DNA from: Marilutibacter chinensis | GTDB lineage: Bacteria > Pseudomonadota > Gammaproteobacteria > Xanthomonadales > Xanthomonadaceae | Length of the DNA: 64,000 nucleotides | Reading direction: 5' to 3' | NCBI RefSeq assembly: GCF_021725675.1 | Contig: NZ_JAKJPO010000003.1 | Coordinates: 372,001-436,000, forward strand | In this document: positions 58,412-64,000 of the stretch, piece after piece | How the letters are laid out: each line of letters opens with the position of its first letter | Position numbering within the stretch: the stretch's first letter is position 1 | Translations under genes and position numbers: made by a program | The notes under the pieces: generated by a model | Databases searched by the model: none | What the model was told of the DNA's origin: nothing | Seen by the model: the letters and a program-made list of their open reading frames with translations, nothing else

Positions 58412-61400
58412 TCAGGACTTGTCGCGGAGGAAGCGCGCCATCGACACGCCCGACGACGACGCGGGGGCGCCGAACTCGGCGGCGATGTCGACGAAGCCGC
58501 GCATCACCGCGATCTCCCGCGGAGTGCGGTTCAGCGAATCGCGCTGCTCCGGGTCGGCGCCAGCGCGCAGCAGCCACTGCACCACACCGACCAGGCCATG
58601 CAGGGCGGCCAGGTGCAGCGGCCCGAAGCCCCGCGGGTCGGCGACGTCCAGGTGCGCGTCGTGGTCGACCAGCAGTTCCATGCCGGCGATCAGGCAGTCC
58701 TCGTCGGCGGCGGTACCGGGCTCGGCGCGGGCGCCGAGCAGCAGCAGCAGTGGCGTCACCCCCGCGGCACTGACGTCGGCATCGCCGTCGGCCAGCAGCA
58801 GGGTGTCGAACAGCGCGACCAGGCGGGTGCGGTCGCGCGCGGTGAAACCGAACATCGCCGCACAGTGCAACGGCGTACGGCCCTGGGCGTCGACCGCGTG
58901 CGCATCGGCGCCGGCCGCGAGCAGACGCGCGGCCATGTCCGGCAGGCCGAGCGCGCAGGCGACCATCAACACCGTCAGCTCGCCGGGCAGCCTCTGCTCG
59001 AGCGGCGCGCCGGCGGCGATCAGCGCGTCGACGATGTCGGCATGGCGCATGCTGACCGCTGCCGACAACGGCGTCGCTCCCGAATTGGCCGCCTTGCGCG
59101 GATCGGCGCCCCGCGCCAGCAACAGCCCGACCAGGGCCGAATGACCGCCGCCTGACGCGCGCAGCAACGCCGTGCAGCCCTGGCTGTCGGCCGCGTCGAC
59201 CGGATGACCGAGGTCGAGCAGACGGCGGACCGCGTCGGCGTCGCCGACGATCGCCGCGGCCGGGACGTCGCTGTCGCGCAGTCGCCTGCGCGGCAGCGGC
59301 CAGCCACGCCAGTCGAGCCAGTCGGCAAGATCGCGGCGGCCGGACGAGAGTGCGACACCGAGCGGCGTCTGGCCATCGGCGGCGAGCAGGTCGGGCACCG
59401 CACCGTGTGCGACCAGCCGTCGCAGCATGTCCTCTCGGCCAAGCGCCGCCGCCAGATGCAGCGCGCTCATGCCATGGCTGTCGCGCACGTTGAGGTCGAC
59501 GCCGCAGGTCAGCAGACGATCGAGCAACCGCGACCAGCCCAGGCGCACCGCCAGCGTCAACGAAGGATCTCCGGCCGGCGAGGGCGCGAACGGGTCGGCG
59601 CCGCGTTCGAGCAAATCCAGCGCCAGCGTCTCGCCGTGCGCGGCGGCGGCCTTGTCGGTCACGCAGGCGGCCAGGCACCTCGCCAGTCCGCCGGCACCGG
59701 AAGGCGCATGGCCATGCCGCAGCAGTGTCTCGACCTGCGGCCAGGCCGCCGGTCCGCGATCGAGCCAGTCGAACAGCACGGTGTCGCCGGCGGGGTTGCG
59801 GACGCCGGCATCGGCGCCATGGCGCAACAGCCATTCGACCTGCGTCGCCGTCGGTATCGGGGCAATGTGCAGCATCCGCCCCAGCTCGGCGACCGACATC
59901 AGCCGTGCGACCGACTCGGCGCCGCGCTCGCGGCCTTCGGCGAGGGCGTCGCGCAGCAGTGCTGCGGGCGGCCGGTCGGGCAACGGCGCATCGGCGTCGC
60001 CGTCGGTGTCGTCATTGATGCAGGCCGGCATCGCGTAACCCGCGTCCAGCGCCGCCACCAGCGCCCAGCGCCCGGCCTCGGCGGCACGGTCGACCGCACG
60101 CTTGCCTTCGCCATCGCCGTGCTCGGGCGAAACACCGAGCGCGAGCAGGCGCTCGATCAGCGCCGGCGTGGTCGCCTCGGCCATGCATGCCAGTTGCAGC
60201 GCGTTGCGGCCGCTCGCGTCCAGCGCATTCGCCTCCTCCGCGCCATCGCGTGGAAGGTGCTGGAGCAGCCGTTCGAGCACCGCCAGGCGACCGGCACGCG
60301 CGGCTTCGAGCACCGCGTTGTGTCCCTGGACGTCGGCGATGGCGGGGTCGGCACCGGCGGCGAGCAGCACCGCGATGATCTCCTCGTGTCCGGCCAGCAC
60401 CGCTTCGTGCAGGGCGGTACGGCCGCGGGCATCGGCGGCGTCGACCCGTGCCTTCTGCTTGAGCAGCAGCTGGACGCCGGCCGGGTCGTCGTCCTCGCCT
60501 CCGGCCGCGGCGAGCAGGGCCGGCCGGCCGTCGGCGGGGTGCGGACGGGCGCCGCGTTCGAGCAGGAAACGCGCCAGCCGCCAGTTGCCGCAGGCGCAGG
60601 CCACGCCCAGCGGCGACTGGCCCTCGCCGTTGAGCGCATCGATATCGGCGGCGGCATCGCGCAGCAGCGCCGCGACGCCGGGATCGGAGCTGCGCGCGGC
60701 ATGATGCAGCGGCGTGTTGCCGTCGCCGTCGCGGGCGCGCGGATCGGAGCCGTTGGCGAGCAGGGTCATCACTGCGTCCGGACGTCCGTGCCAGCTGTCG
60801 CGGGTCGCCGCGATCAGAGGCGTCATGCCGCCGTGCGCTGCATTGAGGTCGACGCCGGCGGCGATCAGCTGCCTCAGCAGGCGCAGGTCCGGCAACACCG
60901 ATGCCAGCGCCGCCAGGCTGCGGCGGTCGCGCTCGCCCGGCGGCGGCGGCGCGTGCGGGTCGGCACCGGCCTCGATCAGCTCCAGCGCGCGCTCGACCCG
61001 TCCGCTGCGGGCGGCGGCGTACAGCGCCGGCACGAGCGCCTCGGCCGGCAGTTCGCTCCCGGTCTGCGGGACTTCGGGCTCCGTCGCGACGTCCGTGGCC
61101 ATGCCACGCACCGGCAGCCCCCCGATCAGCAACACCGGATCGGCCTCGCGCAGCCCCTGCAGCAACAGGTGCATGGCCGGCGAAACGAGCGCCAGCGCCA
61201 CCCCGACCGCCCACCGCCATCCACCCGCCAGCAGCTCCGGCCAGGCCAGCAGCAACACCAGCAGCAACGGCAGCAGGACCGCGGCGGCCGCCGCGACACC
61301 GCGCCAGGCGCCGGGCTCGACCTCCGGCAACCCGCGCCAGGCGGCCGCCACAGACCCGCCGTCGCGCTCGATCCGCTGCCACGCCGGCCAGGTACGCCAC

Positions 61401-61801
61401 AGTGCGATCAGGACCAGGCCGATCACCGCGCTGACGCCGAGCGCAGCCGAGAGGGTGCCCTCCACGACCAGCGCCGACAGCGGCCAGGCCAGCAAGGCGG
61501 CAAGCGCGACGCCCGCACCGCCCCATGCCAGCAGCAGCGGCAGGCCGTCGCCGCGCCAGTCCGGGGCACCGGAGCCCGTTCCGGCGCGCCAGCGGCGTAC
61601 CGCGACGGCGAACGCCGGCTGCGCCAGCACGCCAGCGAGCGCGGCCACGACGCCGCCCAATGCAGCCAGCAGCGACAGCAGCACGCCGGTCGCGGCGCCG
61701 ATCCACAGCCAGCGGTCCGGACGCGTCGCGACGGCGGCCGTCACGGCAGCCTTGCCGGGCCGCTGCATACGAACCTGCCCGGGCACTTGCTCATCAGGCA
61801 T
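58412..61801 (-). CDS. Very large membrane protein with a long ankyrin-repeat domain
   Basis: 1129 residues. The first ~230 residues contain about five to six hydrophobic segments ([28 protein letters not shown] through [15 protein letters not shown]). From ~245 to the end there are roughly twenty ankyrin repeats, with the typical G-TPLHxAA pattern ([55 protein letters not shown]). A repeat-poor stretch near 640-700 breaks the array. Ankyrin arrays bind proteins; with a membrane anchor this could be a scaffold at the inner membrane. Its start overlaps the end of the YcgL-domain gene by 8 bp. Confidence 0.85.
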   Translation of the reverse strand: MPDEQVPGQVRMQRPGKAAVTAAVATRPDRWLWIGAATGVLLSLLAALGGVVAALAGVLAQPAFAVAVRRWRAGTGSGAPDWRGDGLPLLLAWGGAGVALAALLAWPLSALVVEGTLSAALGVSAVIGLVLIALWRTWPAWQRIERDGGSVAAAWRGLPEVEPGAWRGVAAAAAVLLPLLLVLLLAWPELLAGGWRWAVGVALALVSPAMHLLLQGLREADPVLLIGGLPVRGMATDVATEPEVPQTGSELPAEALVPALYAAARSGRVERALELIEAGADPHAPPPPGERDRRSLAALASVLPDLRLLRQLIAAGVDLNAAHGGMTPLIAATRDSWHGRPDAVMTLLANGSDPRARDGDGNTPLHHAARSSDPGVAALLRDAAADIDALNGEGQSPLGVACACGNWRLARFLLERGARPHPADGRPALLAAAGGEDDDPAGVQLLLKQKARVDAADARGRTALHEAVLAGHEEIIAVLLAAGADPAIADVQGHNAVLEAARAGRLAVLERLLQHLPRDGAEEANALDASGRNALQLACMAEATTPALIERLLALGVSPEHGDGEGKRAVDRAAEAGRWALVAALDAGYAMPACINDDTDGDADAPLPDRPPAALLRDALAEGRERGAESVARLMSVAELGRMLHIAPIPTATQVEWLLRHGADAGVRNPAGDTVLFDWLDRGPAAWPQVETLLRHGHAPSGAGGLARCLAACVTDKAAAAHGETLALDLLERGADPFAPSPAGDPSLTLAVRLGWSRLLDRLLTCGVDLNVRDSHGMSALHLAAALGREDMLRRLVAHGAVPDLLAADGQTPLGVALSSGRRDLADWLDWRGWPLPRRRLRDSDVPAAAIVGDADAVRRLLDLGHPVDAADSQGCTALLRASGGGHSALVGLLLARGADPRKAANSGATPLSAAVSMRHADIVDALIAAGAPLEQRLPGELTVLMVACALGLPDMAARLLAAGADAHAVDAQGRTPLHCAAMFGFTARDRTRLVALFDTLLLADGDADVSAAGVTPLLLLLGARAEPGTAADEDCLIAGMELLVDHDAHLDVADPRGFGPLHLAALHGLVGVVQWLLRAGADPEQRDSLNRTPREIAVMRGFVDIAAEFGAPASSSGVSMARFLRDKS

Positions 61802-62063
61802 CGGTGCCCCAGTCCTCCGTCATCGGGTCCGCCACGGTCGGCGGGAACTGCAGATGAAAGCCGCGAACCGCGAGATTCTCGCGGACCACCCCGGGATCTT
61901 CCCGGGCCAGTCTGCGCTCAGGAGTCAGCGCGACCTCGAGCACGAAGGCGAGCGGGCCCAGCTGGGTGCGCAGCGGCTCGGGCAGGCGGGCGAAGTCATC
62001 GCGCGCGGCCAGGTACACGTAGGTGTCGGCCTTGCGGAGACTCTTGTAGACGTAGGCTTGCAT
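61794..62063 (-). CDS. YcgL-domain protein
   Basis: 89 residues from [19 protein letters not shown], the characteristic start of YcgL proteins, followed by [19 protein letters not shown] and GFHLQFPP near the C-terminus. These small cytosolic proteins are widespread in gammaproteobacteria and of unclear function. The stop codon lies inside the start of the ankyrin gene, so the two are translationally coupled. Confidence 0.88.
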   Translation of the reverse strand: MQAYVYKSLRKADTYVYLAARDDFARLPEPLRTQLGPLAFVLEVALTPERRLAREDPGVVRENLAVRGFHLQFPPTVADPMTEDWGTDA

Positions 62064-62260
62064 CGTGGGTGATGACGGGCCGGAGCGGCCCGCGAACGGC
62101 TGCGGCGTGATGATGCGCACAGCATACCCGCCGGCACGGCCGGCTTGAACTCGATGGCGCGACGCCCGTCGCAGCCGCTGCCGCCACGGCAGGGCTGCGG
62201 TTCAGGCACCGCCACGCCACGCCGCGCGCGTCCCGGCACCGGGTCCCGGGTCCCCGTGGG

Positions 62261-63274
62261 CTAGTGATATCCCACGTCGGCGGCGATCTTGCCCTTGAAC
62301 ACGCTGTACGACCACCAGGTGTAGCCGAGGATCACCGGCAGCAGCACGACCAGTCCAACCAGCACGAAACCCTGCGAAGACGGGGGCGAGGCCGCCTCCC
62401 AGATCGTCAGCGACGGCGGCACGAGGTATGGCCACATGCCCAGCACCAGGCCGGCGAAACCGAGAACGAAGAAGCCCAGGGTCAGCAGGAACGGCATTCC
62501 GTCGCGGCCTTCACGCATCACCGCGCGCCACATCGCCCAGGCATTGGCGAGCACCAGCACCGGCACCGGCGACAGCCACAGGAAGTTGCCGTCCTCGAAC
62601 CAGCGCTCCATCACCCGCGAATCGAGGAACGGCAGCCAGGCGCTGACCAGGCCCATGAACACCACTACGACGAGCGCCAACGGCCTCGCAAGCGTGCGCG
62701 CGATACGCTGCAGCGCCCCTTCGGTCTTCAGGATCAGCCAGCAGGCGCCCAGCAGCGCGTAGCCGAACACCACCGCCACGCCGGTCAGCATCGAGAACGG
62801 GCTGAACCAGTCGAATGCGCCGCCAACGTACTTGCCGCCCTGAAGCGGCATGCCCTCGACGAGCGCGCCCAGAATCACGCCCTGCGCGAACGCCGCCAGC
62901 AGCGAACCGAGCGAGAACGCCGCGCCCCAGGCGGGCTTGGCCCGCTTGGCCTTGAAGCGGAACTCGAACGCGACGCCCCGGAACACCAGCGCGATCAGCA
63001 TCAGCAGCACCGGCAGGTACAGCGCCGACAGCACCAACGCGTATGCCTTCGGGAAAGCCGCCAGCAGGCCGGCTCCGCCAAGCACCAGCCAGGTCTCGTT
63101 GCCGTCCCAGATCGGCGCGGCGGTATTCATCATGTGATCGAGCTGGCCCTCGTCCTCGGCGAACGGGGCGAGGATGCCGAGCCCGAGCACGAAGCCGTCC
63201 AGCAGCACGTACATCAGCACGCCAAAGCCGATCACGCCGAACCACACCACCGGCAACACGGTCTGCATGTCCAT
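62261..63274 (-). CDS. cydB: Cytochrome bd ubiquinol oxidase subunit II
   Basis: 337 residues with about eight membrane helices. Recognisable features include the first helix VVWFGVIGFGVLMYVLLDGFVLGLGIL, WDGNETWLVLGGAGLLAAFP near 56-75, and EFRFKAKRAKPAW in a cytosolic loop. CydB pairs with CydA in the high-affinity quinol oxidase. The ATG overlaps the cydA stop (TGATG). No cydX-like small ORF is visible in the 197 bp downstream. Confidence 0.96.
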   Translation of the reverse strand: MDMQTVLPVVWFGVIGFGVLMYVLLDGFVLGLGILAPFAEDEGQLDHMMNTAAPIWDGNETWLVLGGAGLLAAFPKAYALVLSALYLPVLLMLIALVFRGVAFEFRFKAKRAKPAWGAAFSLGSLLAAFAQGVILGALVEGMPLQGGKYVGGAFDWFSPFSMLTGVAVVFGYALLGACWLILKTEGALQRIARTLARPLALVVVVFMGLVSAWLPFLDSRVMERWFEDGNFLWLSPVPVLVLANAWAMWRAVMREGRDGMPFLLTLGFFVLGFAGLVLGMWPYLVPPSLTIWEAASPPSSQGFVLVGLVVLLPVILGYTWWSYSVFKGKIAADVGYH

Positions 63275-64000
63275 CACGCACCCTCCTTGCCTGCACCGCC
63301 CTCGATCGGTTCGTCCGGCACCGACAGCGGCCGCATTGGCGTCTTCTCCCCGGTCCCCGGCGATGGCGGCGTCTGCGGCACCGGTCCCTTGCGGACCAGC
63401 TTGAACAGATACCAGGTGCCGGCGCCGAACACGATTGCGTAGGCCGCCGCGTAGACCAGCAGCGAGGACAGCACGCTGGCGCCCTCGATCGGGCTGACGG
63501 CATCGGCGGTGCGCAGCAGCCCGTAGATCACGTACGGCTGACGGCCGATCTCGACCACGTACCAGCCGGCGAGGATCGCGACGAAACCCGACAATGTCAT
63601 CGCCCGCCATCCGGCCAACACCCAGCGGGTGTCGTACAGGCGCTTGCGCCACCACGCCCATAGCGAGGCCAGCACCAGCAGCAGCATCGCCACGCCCAGG
63701 CCGACCATCACACGGAAGCTGTAGAACACCGGCTTCACCGGCGGTCGCTCGCTGGCCGGCACCGCGGTCAGCGGCTCGATCTCGCCATCCCAGCTGTGGG
63801 TCAGGATCAGGCTGCCCAGGCGCGGAATCGCGATCTCGTAATCGTTGCGCTCGGCCGCCTCGTTCGGCACCGCGAACAGCACCAGCGGCACGCCTTCGCC
63901 TTCGGGCTTGTGCTCCCAGTGCGCCTCCATCGCCGCGACCTTGATCGGCTGATGTTCACGCGCGTTCAGGCCGTGCAGATCACCGACGAAGATCTGCACC
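63274..64000 (-). CDS. cydA: Cytochrome bd ubiquinol oxidase subunit I (5' end outside window)
   Basis: The C-terminal 242 residues only; the haem-ligand N-terminal part and start lie beyond base 64000. The fragment holds the family's middle and end: GDLHGLNAREHQPIKVAAMEA, a periplasmic loop, YSFRVMVGLGVAMLLLVLASL, and GWYVVEIGRQPYVIYGLLRTADAVSP. The tail after the last helix is Pro/Gly-rich (PVPQTPPSPGTGEKT). It is the upstream gene of the cydAB operon. Confidence 0.96.
   Translation of the reverse strand, partial: VQIFVGDLHGLNAREHQPIKVAAMEAHWEHKPEGEGVPLVLFAVPNEAAERNDYEIAIPRLGSLILTHSWDGEIEPLTAVPASERPPVKPVFYSFRVMVGLGVAMLLLVLASLWAWWRKRLYDTRWVLAGWRAMTLSGFVAILAGWYVVEIGRQPYVIYGLLRTADAVSPIEGASVLSSLLVYAAAYAIVFGAGTWYLFKLVRKGPVPQTPPSPGTGEKTPMRPLSVPDEPIEGGAGKEGA

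Overview
The window comes from a high-GC gammaproteobacterium, most likely the Xanthomonadaceae/Lysobacteraceae lineage (Lysobacter, Luteimonas or a relative). The clues are the rhlB(helicase)/trxA/rho arrangement with a long basic Rho N-terminus, a type IV secretion-style bacteriolytic effector with a candidate lipoprotein immunity partner, CRP/Clp-type operators, and the overall gene style. This placement is inference from gene content; there is no rRNA in the window.

Layout. 1-999 holds a 3'-truncated NMN adenylyltransferase/Nudix gene. 1.3-6.0 kb is a visibly less GC-rich accessory island on the minus strand: a candidate immunity lipoprotein and peptidoglycan-targeting effector, a membrane-anchored coiled-coil protein, two orphan proteins, a divergent XRE regulator, and two copies of a ~27-29 bp palindrome. 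6.9-16.4 kb is a tightly coupled six-ORF biosynthetic operon: a one-module NRPS (C-A-T-TE) with a glycine-type specificity code, a GT1 glycosyltransferase, a 37-codon mini-ORF with its own strong ribosome binding site, two stand-alone condensation-fold acyltransferases, and an RhlC-like GT2. I read it as a pathway for an acylated glycine glycolipid, possibly a biosurfactant or cell-wall lipid. This is the best candidate in the window for an undescribed system.

16.6-20.4 kb carries an AraC regulator, a VOC protein, a small membrane protein and a short UvrA-like ABC ATPase. 20.6-37.7 kb is a surface-protein locus on the minus strand: a 2974-residue DUF11 repeat protein with C-terminal OmpA domains, a 1245-residue outer-membrane barrel protein, and two further secreted DUF11 proteins. 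Near-identical CRP/Clp-like sites lie upstream of the first and last genes. 38.3-42.9 kb holds a membrane histidine kinase, a kinase-less two-component propeller sensor and an OmpR-type response regulator, apparently one signalling unit split over three genes.

43.2-64 kb is mostly chromosomal housekeeping: a phospholipase D family protein, ung, a TerB-like protein, a double-receiver regulator, ftsEX, rhlB helicase, trxA, rho with an intrinsic terminator, an NTF2-like protein, a TonB-family protein with a small membrane protein, a KefB/C-type antiporter, a very large membrane ankyrin protein overlapping a YcgL-domain gene, and cydB/cydA (cydA truncated by the window edge). No tRNA, rRNA, CRISPR array or insertion sequence was found.
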